DNA of 64,000 nucleotides from Methylobacterium frigidaeris (GTDB lineage Bacteria > Pseudomonadota > Alphaproteobacteria > Rhizobiales > Beijerinckiaceae). Positions 51,072 through 59,070 of this stretch are shown piece after piece. The position numbers and the translations under genes were made by a program. The notes below the pieces were generated by a model, which saw nothing but the letters and a program-made list of their open reading frames with translations, searched no databases and was not told the origin of the DNA. Position 1 is the first letter of the stretch; each line of letters starts with the position of its first letter. The stretch is taken from positions 1-64,000 of the forward strand of contig NZ_BPQJ01000003.1 of assembly GCF_022179185.1 (NCBI RefSeq). The letters are read 5' to 3'.

Positions 51072-52055
51072 TTACTGCGGCGAGACCGCGACGCCCCACG
51101 GGAGCAGGCCGACCGGGATGCTCTTCGTCACCCTCGAGGCCTCGACATCGATCACCGAAACGTCGTTCGAGGTGCCGTTGGTGGTGAAGAGCAGCTTCTG
51201 GTCGGGCGTGAAGGCGAGCTGCCACACCCGCTGGCCGACCGGCAGGTATTTCTGCACCTCGTAGGTCTTGGCATCGACCACCGCGACCCGGTTGGCCGGG
51301 CCCAAGGCGACGAAGGCCTTGGTCCCGTCCTTGGTCAGGCGGACGCCGACCGGCTGGATCTGCTCGTCGGTGACGCCCGGGATCTTGAAGGTGATCTTCT
51401 TGACCACCTTGCGGGTCTCGACGTCGATCACCGAGACAGTGCCGCCGACCTCGGCCGAGACCCACAGCCACTTGCCGTCCTGGCTGAACTCGGCGAAGCG
51501 GGGGCGGGCATCGACCAGCACGTTGTCGATCACCTGGAAGGTCTTGGTGTCGATGAAGTGGGCCATGTTGGTGGTCTCGGAGGTGTTGACCAGGATCGAC
51601 CCGTCCGGGCTCAACCCCATCCCCTCCGGCTCGACGCCGACCGGCACCTCGGCCACCACCTTGTTCTTCTCGATGTCGAGCACCGTGACCTGGCTGTCGT
51701 CCTCGTTGGCGACGTAGAGCGGGTTGCCGGAGGGATGCGCGATGAACTGCTCCGGATCCGGCCCCGAGCGCAGGGAGCGCACGATCTTGCCGGTCCGGGT
51801 GTCGAGCACGTCGATGCGGTCGTCGTCGCTGGCGCAGACGTAGAGCAGGCTCCCGTCCTTCCCCACCGTGATCCCCCGCGGCCGCCGCCCGACGGGCCAG
51901 GTCGCCGTGACCTTCAGCGTGTCGACGTCGATGACGCTGACCGAGTTGCCCTTCTCGTTGCTGACATAGACGGTGGTGGCGTGGGCGGGAACAGCAGCGG
52001 CGAGTGCGGCCGCGACGAGTGCGGCTTGCGCCGGCCTGATCCGGTGACGGCTCAT
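51072..52055 (-). CDS. YVTN-type beta-propeller protein, PQQ-dependent catabolism-associated
   Basis: The 327-aa protein has a signal peptide (ALVAAALAAAVPAHATTVYV) and about seven 40-residue blades. Typical blade sequences are VSNEKGNSVSVIDVDTLKV, YVCASDDDRIDVLDTRTGKI, YVANEDDSQVTVLDIEKNKV and TTNGTSNDVSVIDVEASRV. It is periplasmic. It matches the beta-propeller family always found with this ABC system, but its ligand is not known. It probably starts the transcription unit, ahead of the cupredoxin gene, with a GC-rich imperfect hairpin (51040-51065) between the two. Confidence 0.92.
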   Translation of the reverse strand: MSRHRIRPAQAALVAAALAAAVPAHATTVYVSNEKGNSVSVIDVDTLKVTATWPVGRRPRGITVGKDGSLLYVCASDDDRIDVLDTRTGKIVRSLRSGPDPEQFIAHPSGNPLYVANEDDSQVTVLDIEKNKVVAEVPVGVEPEGMGLSPDGSILVNTSETTNMAHFIDTKTFQVIDNVLVDARPRFAEFSQDGKWLWVSAEVGGTVSVIDVETRKVVKKITFKIPGVTDEQIQPVGVRLTKDGTKAFVALGPANRVAVVDAKTYEVQKYLPVGQRVWQLAFTPDQKLLFTTNGTSNDVSVIDVEASRVTKSIPVGLLPWGVAVSPQ

Positions 52056-52148
52056 TCGTCCTCCCTCCGGCCGCGCTCTGCGCGCGTTCCGTTCGTGATC
52101 TTAACTGGCCCGCCGCGACGCCGCGGGCGAGACCGACTTATGGCCGGG

Positions 52149-53396
52149 TCACGATTTCGGCAGCTTGCACTGCGTCTCTGGCAGGTCGATCCCCAGCGTA
52201 TCGAGCGGCGTGCGCTGGTGCAGGTAGCCCTGCTCCGGCGCCACCGCCACCAGGGCCTGGGGCTGCACCAGGAGCAGCGGCTGGCGCAGCTGGTGGTCCC
52301 AGGGGCGGAAGCTCAGGGCCACACCCTTGTAGCCGGGCAGGGTGAAGCCCGGATCGGCGATGGCGGTCGCGAGCGCGGCCGGGTCGGTGGTCTTCTTCTG
52401 GAACGCGGCCTCGCCCACCGCCCGCACCGACGCCCAGACCTGATAGTCGAGGGGGCGCATCAGCCGGCCGGCGAGGCGGCGGAAACGGTTCTGGGCCTGG
52501 GCGGCACCCCAGACCTCCAGGGTCGGATGCCAGGTGGTCGGGATCAGCCCCTGCGTGCCGACGACCGGCCGCGGATCGACGGTGTGGAACGGCACGTAGT
52601 CGCCGAAGTCGCCGGCCTCGTCCGCCACCACCGCGACGTCGTAGTCGAGGCCGCGGGTGAAGACGAGGGCCTCGGCCCGGGTCGGCGTATCGCCTCGTGC
52701 GCGCGCCAGCGGCCCGAAGGTCCAGGGCCGCTCCGCGCTGATCTGGAGCCCGAACTTCTTGGCCGAGCGCTTCATCGCCTCGGCCCACAGCTTGTCGCCG
52801 TCCTGCGGGCCGGTGATCAGGAAGAGCTTGCGCCAGCGCATGAAGGCGAGGAACTGCGCCAGGGCGTCGGTCTGCATCGCCCGGCTCGGGGCGACGTGGA
52901 ACACGTCGGCTCGGCAATCGGCGCCGCGCAGGCGGTCGTCGGGGGCGGCGGCGTTGAACAGAACGACGCCCGAGCCTTTCAGCGCGTCGGCCACCGCCAG
53001 CACCTCGTCGGCGGGGAGCGCGAGCACGATGAAGCGCAGGCCCTTCTCGGCGAGATTGCGGGCGGCCTCCACCGGGCTCTGCGGCGGCGGTTCGCCGGGA
53101 GCGGCAATGCCCAGCGCCACCGCGTCGAGGGCGTAGCTCTGGCGCACGAAGCGGCCGGTGGTGGTGTTGTCCTGGATGGCGAGCTTCGCGCCGGCCAGTC
53201 CCTCGTCCTCGGGGGCCGCCTGCGCGTCGTAGGATGAGGCGGCCGGGGCCGGCCGGTAGATCAGGCCGATGCGGATCTCCGACGCCTGCGGGGTGGCCGC
53301 GGGCGGCGGGACCGGCGCCTGCGCGAGAGCGGCCGGTGCCGCCAGACCGGCGAGGAGCCCGAGGGAGACGAGGGTGGCCTTGCGGAACTGTGCCAT
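52149..53396 (-). CDS. ABC transporter substrate-binding protein, PQQ-dependent alcohol dehydrogenase system
   Basis: The 415-aa periplasmic-binding-protein fold (type I) has a signal peptide (LVSLGLLAGLAAPAALAQAP). Distinctive stretches are RIGLIYRPAPAASSYDAQAA, LRFIVLALPADEVLAVADAL, RKLFLITGPQDGDKLWAEAM, DYVPFHTVDPRPVVGTQGLI and FQKKTTDPAALATAIADPGF. This family is specific to the PQQ-alcohol system. It would deliver a solute or act as a sensor. The larger open frame to 53781 is shadow. Confidence 0.9.
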   Translation of the reverse strand: MAQFRKATLVSLGLLAGLAAPAALAQAPVPPPAATPQASEIRIGLIYRPAPAASSYDAQAAPEDEGLAGAKLAIQDNTTTGRFVRQSYALDAVALGIAAPGEPPPQSPVEAARNLAEKGLRFIVLALPADEVLAVADALKGSGVVLFNAAAPDDRLRGADCRADVFHVAPSRAMQTDALAQFLAFMRWRKLFLITGPQDGDKLWAEAMKRSAKKFGLQISAERPWTFGPLARARGDTPTRAEALVFTRGLDYDVAVVADEAGDFGDYVPFHTVDPRPVVGTQGLIPTTWHPTLEVWGAAQAQNRFRRLAGRLMRPLDYQVWASVRAVGEAAFQKKTTDPAALATAIADPGFTLPGYKGVALSFRPWDHQLRQPLLLVQPQALVAVAPEQGYLHQRTPLDTLGIDLPETQCKLPKS

Positions 53397-53560
53397 GCGG
53401 GCGGCACGCTACCAGGGTTTCTCCCGCGGCCTCAACGCCTCTTCGATGAGGATTCCGTAAGAGGGCAAGTCGGCCCCCACCAGCCCTCACCCGAAAGTCC
53501 GAAGACGGTCCCTCCGCGAGCGCGTTGCGCCTCCCCGCGCCGTCATGCGAGGGTCGGGCG

Positions 53561-54070
53561 ATGCTGTCGTTTCGCGCCCTCTCCGCCCTCGCGGCCCTGC
53601 TCGTCAGCCTACCGGCCGCCGCCGCGCAAAGTCCGGCGGCGGTGTTCGGGATCGAGCTGGCCGAGCCTGGCACGATCGGGCCGCGGCCGGTGAAGCCGGA
53701 GGATGCTCGGCGCTTGGGCCTTGCCAGCGAGGCCTTGCGCCGGGAGGTGGCGGGTCGCGGGCTCGAGCCGGTGGATCTCACGCCGCAGGCCGCCGCGATC
53801 CGGCGCGACGCGCCGTTCTACAAGTGCGAGGGCTGTGCCGAGAAGATCGCCCAGGCGGCAGGGGCGGCCTACGTCGTCTACGGCTACGTCCAGCGCAGTG
53901 CCCCTCAGGTTCTCAACCTCACCGTCACCATCACGGAGGCCGGGAGCGGCAAGGTGCTGCGCGGCGGCCAGGTGGTGATTCAGGGCGACACCGACGAGAC
54001 CTGGCTCCACGGCGTGCGCTCGCTGGTGAAGAACCGCCTCTTCGCCGAGCCGCTGCCGAACCGGTCCTGA
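53561..54070 (+). CDS. DUF2380 (DUF3280-like) secreted protein
   Basis: The 169-aa protein starts at ATG 53561 (GAGGG upstream) with a signal peptide (FRALSALAALLVSLPAAAA). The domain (AVFGIELAEPGTIGPRPVKP, DAPFYKCEGCAEKIAQAAGA, YVVYGYVQRSAPQVLNLTVT) matches the DUF2380 family, which I associate with PQQ-alcohol-oxidation clusters. It is divergent from the substrate-binding protein gene and only six bases ahead of mfnB. Periplasmic, function unknown. Confidence 0.8.
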   Translation: MLSFRALSALAALLVSLPAAAAQSPAAVFGIELAEPGTIGPRPVKPEDARRLGLASEALRREVAGRGLEPVDLTPQAAAIRRDAPFYKCEGCAEKIAQAAGAAYVVYGYVQRSAPQVLNLTVTITEAGSGKVLRGGQVVIQGDTDETWLHGVRSLVKNRLFAEPLPNRS

Positions 54071-54075
54071 TCCCC

Positions 54076-54774
54076 GTGCCCGATCCGTCTTCACCCCGTG
54101 TCCGTCTCCTCGTCAGCGTGCGCGATGCCGCCGAGGCGGCGCTCGCCCGCGATCACGGCGCCGACCTGATCGATGCCAAGGATCCCGACCGCGGTGCCCT
54201 CGGGGCGCTTCTTCCCGAGACCGTGCGGGCGATTGTGGCGGCCTCCGGCGACAGGCTGACGAGTGCGGTGGCGGGGGAGCCGCAGGACGGCGCGCAAGCC
54301 ACCGCCTGCCTGGCTGCGCTCGCCGGGACGGGGGTGCGCTACCTCAAGATCGCCTGGGCACCGGGGCGCGAGGTCGCGGGATTGACCCTGCCCGCCGGCA
54401 TCCCGGTGATCGCCGTCCTCTTCGCCGAGGACGGACCGGAGGGCGCCGACGTGCCGGCGCTCGCCGAAGCCGGCTTCTCGGGCGCGATGATCGACACGAG
54501 GGGCAAGGACGGGCGGCGGCTCACCGACCACGTCGCCCTCCCGCGCCTCGCCGCCTTCGTGGCGGCGTGCCGGTCGCACGGCCTGCTCTCCGGCCTCGCC
54601 GGCTCGCTCACCCTCGACGACATCCCGGTGCTGGCGGCGCTCGGGCCGGGCTATCTCGGCTTTCGCGGCGGGTTGTGCGCGGCGGCCGACCGGAAGGGCC
54701 GCCTTGACCCGGCGCGGATCGCGGAAGGAGCGCGACGCCTCGCCGCGGTCGTGCCCCGCTCCGAGGCGGCCTAG
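54076..54774 (+). CDS. mfnB: (5-formylfuran-3-yl)methyl phosphate synthase
   Basis: The 232-aa TIM-barrel protein from GTG 54076 belongs to the former DUF556. It has RLLVSVRDAAEAALARDHGA, the Schiff-base region DLIDAKDPDRGALGALLPET with Lys35, VRYLKIAWAPGREVAGLTLP, FSGAMIDTRGKDGRRLTDH and LSGLAGSLTLDDIPVLAALG. Archaeal MfnB makes the furan precursor of methanofuran from two glyceraldehyde-3-phosphate molecules. Here it should start methylofuran synthesis. It is followed by the kinase gene. Confidence 0.9.
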   Translation: MPDPSSPRVRLLVSVRDAAEAALARDHGADLIDAKDPDRGALGALLPETVRAIVAASGDRLTSAVAGEPQDGAQATACLAALAGTGVRYLKIAWAPGREVAGLTLPAGIPVIAVLFAEDGPEGADVPALAEAGFSGAMIDTRGKDGRRLTDHVALPRLAAFVAACRSHGLLSGLAGSLTLDDIPVLAALGPGYLGFRGGLCAAADRKGRLDPARIAEGARRLAAVVPRSEAA

Positions 54775-54800
54775 GTGTGTCCACGCACGGGACACGGACC

Positions 54801-55394
54801 ATGAGGCAGTCACTCAGCGTCGTGAAGGTCGGCGGCAGCCTCGTGGCCGATCGGGCCCGGCTGTGCCGGCTGCTCGGCGCCCTCGCGGATGGGGCCGAGG
54901 GACCGGTGGCGATCGTGCCGGGCGGCGGGGCCCTGGCCGATGCGGTGCGGGCGACGCAAGGAGCCCTCGGCTTCCCCGATCCCCTCGCCCATCGGCTGGC
55001 GCTCGATGCCATGGCGGGCATGGCCCGGATCTTCGCCGCCCTGGAGCCGCGCCTCGCGGTGACGCAGGATCCCGGCGAGGGCCTCGCCGCCGGCCGCGTG
55101 CCGGTCTGGGATCCGTCGGCGCTCGAGGTCGGCTATCCGGAGATCCCGGAGAACTGGAGCGTCTCCTCGGACAGCCTGGCGCTCTGGCTCGCCACCCGCC
55201 TCGGCGCAGGAACCTGCCTGCTGGTGAAATCCGCCGATCCGTCGCCCGGCGCCGGGCCGGCGGAGCTTGCCCGCGCCGGGCTGGTCGATGCCGCGTTCGA
55301 AGGGTTCGCGGCCCGCTTCCCCGGCCGGATCGTGCTGCGGTCCCTCAGCGGCGACCGGCTGTGCCGTGAGGCGGTCGCGGAGTGCGCCGCGTGA
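54801..55394 (+). CDS. amino-acid-kinase-family protein, MfnE-like
   Basis: The 197-aa protein has the kinase-fold signature SVVKVGGSLVADRARLCRLL, PVAIVPGGGALADAVRATQG and SVSSDSLALWLATRLGAGTC. This small kinase group includes archaeal MfnE, which phosphorylates the furan phosphate to a diphosphate for methanofuran. Position directly after mfnB supports that role. ATG 54801 is used. GTG 54777 is in frame upstream but has no clear ribosome site. The 3' end overlaps the next gene. Confidence 0.85.
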   Translation: MRQSLSVVKVGGSLVADRARLCRLLGALADGAEGPVAIVPGGGALADAVRATQGALGFPDPLAHRLALDAMAGMARIFAALEPRLAVTQDPGEGLAAGRVPVWDPSALEVGYPEIPENWSVSSDSLALWLATRLGAGTCLLVKSADPSPGAGPAELARAGLVDAAFEGFAARFPGRIVLRSLSGDRLCREAVAECAA

Positions 55395-56782
55395 GGGAGC
55401 ACCTCGTCTTCGTCACCGGGCGCCTCGCCAAGGCGCGGCTGGAGAAGATCGCGGCGGGTTTGCCGCCGGAGCGCTTCGCCTGGACCATCGCGGATGCCGG
55501 CGTGAAGGTCGCGGCGCTGATGACGGAGGAGATCATCCGCCGCCGGGTCACGATGCCGGAGGGCGCGACGCGGATCATCCTGCCCGGGCGCTGCCGGGCC
55601 GACGTCGCGGCGCTCGCGGCGCATTTCGGCCTGCCGGTGGAGCGCGGGCCGGACGAGATCGTCGACCTGCCGGTCTTCCTCGGGCTCGCCGGGCGGACGG
55701 TGGATCTGTCGCGCCACGACGTGCGCATCTTCTCCGAGATCGTCGACGCGCCGCGGCTCTCGCCGGAGGAAATCCTCGTCCGGGCCAAGGACCTCGCCCG
55801 GCGCGGGGCCGACGTGATCGACCTCGGCGGGCTGCCGGACACCCCCTTCCCGCACCTCGCCGACAGCGTGCGGCTGCTGAAGTCCGAGGGTTTGGCGGTC
55901 AGCGTCGATTCGTTCTCGACCGACGAGCTGCGGCAGGGTGCGGCGGCGGGGGCCGATTTCCTGCTCAGCCTCAACGAGGACACCCTCGATCTCGCCTTCG
56001 AGACCGAGGCGGTGCCGGTGCTGGTGCCGGTGCGCCCCGACGACCTGCCCTCCCTCGACCGGGCGATCGAGCGGATGCAGCGTGCGGGCCGCCCCTTCAT
56101 CGCCGATCCGATCCTCGAGCCGATCCATTTCGGCTTCGCCGCCTCCCTGGTGCGCTACCACGAGACGCGCCGCCGCCACCCCGACATCGCCATGATGATG
56201 GGCACCGGCAACCTGACCGAGCTCACCGAGGCCGACAGCCTCGGGGTGACGGCGCTCCTGATGGGGGTGTGCTCGGAACTGTCGATCGGCAACGTGCTGA
56301 TCGTGCAGGTCTCGAACCACACCCGCCGCACGGTCGAGGAGCACGATGCCGCCCGCCGGGTGATGTACGCCGCGAAGGCCGACGCCGCGCTCCCCAAAGG
56401 CTATGGCCGGGCGCTGCTGGCGCTCCACGACAAGCGTCCCTACACCCAGACGTCGGACGAGATCGCGGCCCTCGCCGCCGAGGTGCGCGACCCCAATTAC
56501 CGCGTGGCGGTCGCGGAGGACGGGGTGCACATCTACAATCGCGACATCCACAAGGTGGGGCGCGACGCGATGGCGTTCTTCCCCGATCTCCGCGTCGAGG
56601 CTGACGGCGCCCACGCCTTCTATCTCGGCGGCGAGCTGACCAAGGCCGAGCTGGCCTGGCGGCTCGGCAAGCGCTACGTGCAGGACGAGGCGCTGGACTG
56701 GGGCTGCGCCATGGATGCGGAGGTCGAGGACACCACCCGCTTCAAGGCCCCGGGCCATACGCGCCACAGCGGGAAACCCTAG
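55391..56782 (+). CDS. dihydropteroate-synthase-like protein of the H4MPT/methylofuran set
   Basis: I choose GTG 55391, giving a GTGA overlap with the kinase gene. GTG 55382 is also in frame. The 463-aa protein has an N-terminal domain (EHLVFVTGRLAKARLEKIAA, EEIIRRRVTMPEGATRIILP) and a dihydropteroate-synthase-like barrel (LARRGADVIDLGGLPDTPFP, RPFIADPILEPIHFGFAASL, DIAMMMGTGNLTELTEADSL). Members are found in methanogens and H4MPT-containing methylotrophs. Genetic evidence links this group to cofactor synthesis, but the reaction is not known to me. Confidence 0.85.
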   Translation: MREHLVFVTGRLAKARLEKIAAGLPPERFAWTIADAGVKVAALMTEEIIRRRVTMPEGATRIILPGRCRADVAALAAHFGLPVERGPDEIVDLPVFLGLAGRTVDLSRHDVRIFSEIVDAPRLSPEEILVRAKDLARRGADVIDLGGLPDTPFPHLADSVRLLKSEGLAVSVDSFSTDELRQGAAAGADFLLSLNEDTLDLAFETEAVPVLVPVRPDDLPSLDRAIERMQRAGRPFIADPILEPIHFGFAASLVRYHETRRRHPDIAMMMGTGNLTELTEADSLGVTALLMGVCSELSIGNVLIVQVSNHTRRTVEEHDAARRVMYAAKADAALPKGYGRALLALHDKRPYTQTSDEIAALAAEVRDPNYRVAVAEDGVHIYNRDIHKVGRDAMAFFPDLRVEADGAHAFYLGGELTKAELAWRLGKRYVQDEALDWGCAMDAEVEDTTRFKAPGHTRHSGKP

Positions 56783-56786
56783 AGCC

Positions 56787-57380
56787 GTGCCGCTGATCCT
56801 CGAGACCATCGTGACGACGGTCGCGGCCGACGGGGCCGTGCATCTGGTGCCGTTCGGGCTGATCCAGGACGGCGAGGATTTCTGGGTGGCCCCCTTCCGG
56901 CCCTCGCCGACCATCGCCAACCTGGAGGCCGTGCCGTTCTTCGCCGCCGCCGTGCCCGCCGACATCCGGGTGATCGCCGGCTGCGTCACCGGCCGGCGCG
57001 ACTGGGCGACCGTGCCGTGCCGCGCCATCCCGGTGCCGCGTCTGGCCGAGGCCTACGGTCACATGGAATTGCAGGTGGTGGAGGTGCGCGACGATCCCGT
57101 CCGGCCGCGCTTCCGCGGTCGGGTGATGCAGGCCCACGCGCACCGGCCGTTCCTCGGACACAACCGGGCGGTCAACGCGGTGCTGGAGGCGGCGATCCTG
57201 TCGACGCGCCTGCACATGCTGAACCCCGAGACCGTGCTGGCCGAGCTGCACCACCACCGCATCGCCGTCGAGAAGACGGCCGGGCCCGCCGAGCGCGAGG
57301 CCTGGAACTGGATCGCCGCGAAGGTCGTGGCCGCCCTGCCGCAGGCGGCCGCCGCGTCCCTCGTGGTCGATGACGCGTGA
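56787..57380 (+). CDS. DUF447 family protein
   Basis: The 197-aa protein from GTG 56787 has a split-barrel flavin-reductase-like sequence: LILETIVTTVAADGAVHLVP, FGLIQDGEDFWVAPFRPSPT, MELQVVEVRDDPVRPRFRGR and FLGHNRAVNAVLEAAILSTR. DUF447 proteins occur in methanogens and H4MPT-methylotrophs beside cofactor genes. A flavin- or pterin-binding role is plausible, not proven. It follows the dihydropteroate-synthase-like gene by four bases, ending the mfnB-led operon. Confidence 0.84.
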   Translation: MPLILETIVTTVAADGAVHLVPFGLIQDGEDFWVAPFRPSPTIANLEAVPFFAAAVPADIRVIAGCVTGRRDWATVPCRAIPVPRLAEAYGHMELQVVEVRDDPVRPRFRGRVMQAHAHRPFLGHNRAVNAVLEAAILSTRLHMLNPETVLAELHHHRIAVEKTAGPAEREAWNWIAAKVVAALPQAAAASLVVDDA

Positions 57381-57406
57381 GACGTCATGTTGAGAGGAGA
57401 CACCCG

Positions 57407-57943
57407 ATGAAGCGCATCCTCGCGGCCGCCCTCGTCGCCGCCTTCGCGGCGGCGCCCGCCCAGGCCCACGGCCCGACCCGCAAGAAGGTCGAGGAGAAGG
57501 TCACGATCAATGCCACCCCGGACAAGGTCTGGGCAGTGGTCGGCAACTTCCAGGACATGAGCTGGCTGCCGCCGGTCGAGAAGACCGAGGGCAAGGGCGG
57601 CAACGAGGTCAAGGCCACCCGCATTCTCACCCTGAAGGGCGGTGCCACCGTCGACGAGGAACTCTACAAGTACTCGGCCGAGCAGAAGAGCCTGTCGTAC
57701 CGGATCAACAAGGTCGACGTGAAAGTCCTGCCGGTCAACAACTACTCCTCGACGATCAAGGTCGAGCCGGCCGACGGTGGCAAGGCATCGGAGGTGGTGT
57801 GGGACGGCGCCTTCTATCGCGGCTACATGAACAACGATCCGCCGCCCGAGCTGAGCGACGAGGCGGCGATCAAGGCGGTCAAGGCGCTCTATCGCGGCGG
57901 CCTCGACAACCTGAAGGCGAAGATCGAGAAGGGCAACTCGTGA
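57407..57943 (+). CDS. SRPBCC-family periplasmic protein, MxaD-like
   Basis: The 178-aa protein has a strong ribosome site (GAGAGGAG) and a signal peptide (ILAAALVAAFAAAPAQAHG). A START/SRPBCC fold follows (EEKVTINATPDKVWAVVGNF, WLPPVEKTEGKGGNEVKATR, SSTIKVEPADGGKASEVVWD). It resembles MxaD, the periplasmic protein linked to methanol oxidation in methylotrophs. No methanol dehydrogenase gene lies in this window. It is coupled to the beta-propeller gene by a GTGA overlap. Confidence 0.82.
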   Translation: MKRILAAALVAAFAAAPAQAHGPTRKKVEEKVTINATPDKVWAVVGNFQDMSWLPPVEKTEGKGGNEVKATRILTLKGGATVDEELYKYSAEQKSLSYRINKVDVKVLPVNNYSSTIKVEPADGGKASEVVWDGAFYRGYMNNDPPPELSDEAAIKAVKALYRGGLDNLKAKIEKGNS

Positions 57944-58908
57944 GAGCCGCCCGGCGTCTCGCCGGGCTCTGCCTGCTTGCCGGGCTCTGCCCGGTGGTCG
58001 GGATCGGCCTCGCGCCGGTCCCCTCGCGGGCGGCGGAGGCGTTTCTCACCGCGCAGAATGCCGACGCGGTCGACGTCGTCGATCTCGATGGCCGAAAGGT
58101 CGTGGCGACGATTCCGGTGCCGGGCGCGCCGGCCGGCATCGCCCTGTCGCCAGACCGATCCGCCGTCTACGTCACCGCGCCGGAGGGCAAGGCGCTCGTG
58201 GTGATCGACGCCTCCGCGCGGCGGGTCGCCCGGACGGTGCCGCTCGGCGGCGGGCCCCTTGGCATCGGGGTGAGCCCGGTGAGCGGCGCGGTCTATGTCG
58301 CCGACTGGTACGCCAAGCGGCTGTGGGAGGTCGATCCGAAGAGTTTCGCGGTCGTGGCCGAGATCCCAGTCGGCACCTCGCCGTCGGGCATCGCGGTGAC
58401 GCCGGACGGACGCTTCCTCTTGGCGGCGGATCGGGACGACGACGCCCTGTCGCTGGTCGATACCGCGACGCGGCAGCGGGTCGCGGCGATCCCGGTCGGC
58501 ACGCGGCCGTTCGGCGTCACGATCGACGCCGAGGGCAAGCGGGCCTATTCCGCCAATGTCGGCTCGAACGACGTCTCCGTCGTCGACATCGCGGCGCGCC
58601 GGGAGGTTGGCCGGGTCAAGGTCGGCGAGCGGCCCTACGCGGTGGCGCTTAGCATGGGTCGCGCCTTCGTCACCGATCAGTATGGCGGCACGGTCAGCAC
58701 CTTCGACACCGCCACCCTGGCGCCGGGTCCCCGGCTCGATGTCGGCGAGTACCCCGAAGGCATCCAGGCGAGCCCGGACGGCAGGACGATCTACGTGGCG
58801 AACTGGGAATCGAACACCCTCACGGTGATCGATGCCGCGGCCCTGACAGTGACCGGGACGGTGAAGACCTCGGACGGACCGCGGGCCTTTGGGCAGTTCC
58901 TGCGCTGA
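57940..58908 (+). CDS. YVTN-type beta-propeller protein
   Basis: The 322-aa protein (GTG 57940) has a signal peptide (LAGLCLLAGLCPVVGIGLAP) and about seven blades, e.g. TAQNADAVDVVDLDGRKVVA, LSPDRSAVYVTAPEGKALVV, TPDGRFLLAADRDDDALSLV, YSANVGSNDVSVVDIAARRE and YVANWESNTLTVIDAAALTV. It is a second, diverged relative of the propeller at 51072-52055. Coupling to the MxaD-like gene suggests a shared periplasmic role near methanol or alcohol oxidation, which is inference. Confidence 0.88.
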   Translation: MRAARRLAGLCLLAGLCPVVGIGLAPVPSRAAEAFLTAQNADAVDVVDLDGRKVVATIPVPGAPAGIALSPDRSAVYVTAPEGKALVVIDASARRVARTVPLGGGPLGIGVSPVSGAVYVADWYAKRLWEVDPKSFAVVAEIPVGTSPSGIAVTPDGRFLLAADRDDDALSLVDTATRQRVAAIPVGTRPFGVTIDAEGKRAYSANVGSNDVSVVDIAARREVGRVKVGERPYAVALSMGRAFVTDQYGGTVSTFDTATLAPGPRLDVGEYPEGIQASPDGRTIYVANWESNTLTVIDAAALTVTGTVKTSDGPRAFGQFLR

Positions 58909-59041
58909 GGCGCTGCGGGGCGACCCGCTCCCGGATCGGCACCGAGGGATAGTTCGATGCGAACGGGTTGGTCACCAACCCGCTCTCGGCTCGCGCTGGT
59001 GCGGCGAGGAGCAGCAGGAGGGCCGCGAGCCTCAGCCGCAT
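58820..59041 (-). CDS. possible small secreted protein, 73 aa (3' end doubtful)
   Basis: ATG 59041 opens a frame with a convincing signal peptide (MRLRLAALLLLLAAPARA) and SGLVTNPFASNYPSVPIRER. The second half (RSSPSRSLSGPRHRSP) lies antisense to the 3' end of the beta-propeller gene and looks like shadow sequence. The signal peptide is nearly the same as that of the 79-aa protein at 50281-50520. It may be a truncated gene whose original 3' end was lost. Confidence 0.42.
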   Translation of the reverse strand: MRLRLAALLLLLAAPARAESGLVTNPFASNYPSVPIRERVAPQRLSAGTAQRPAVRPRSSPSRSLSGPRHRSP

Positions 59042-59070
59042 CAGGGCCAAGTGAGTCGGAGTCACGAGAA

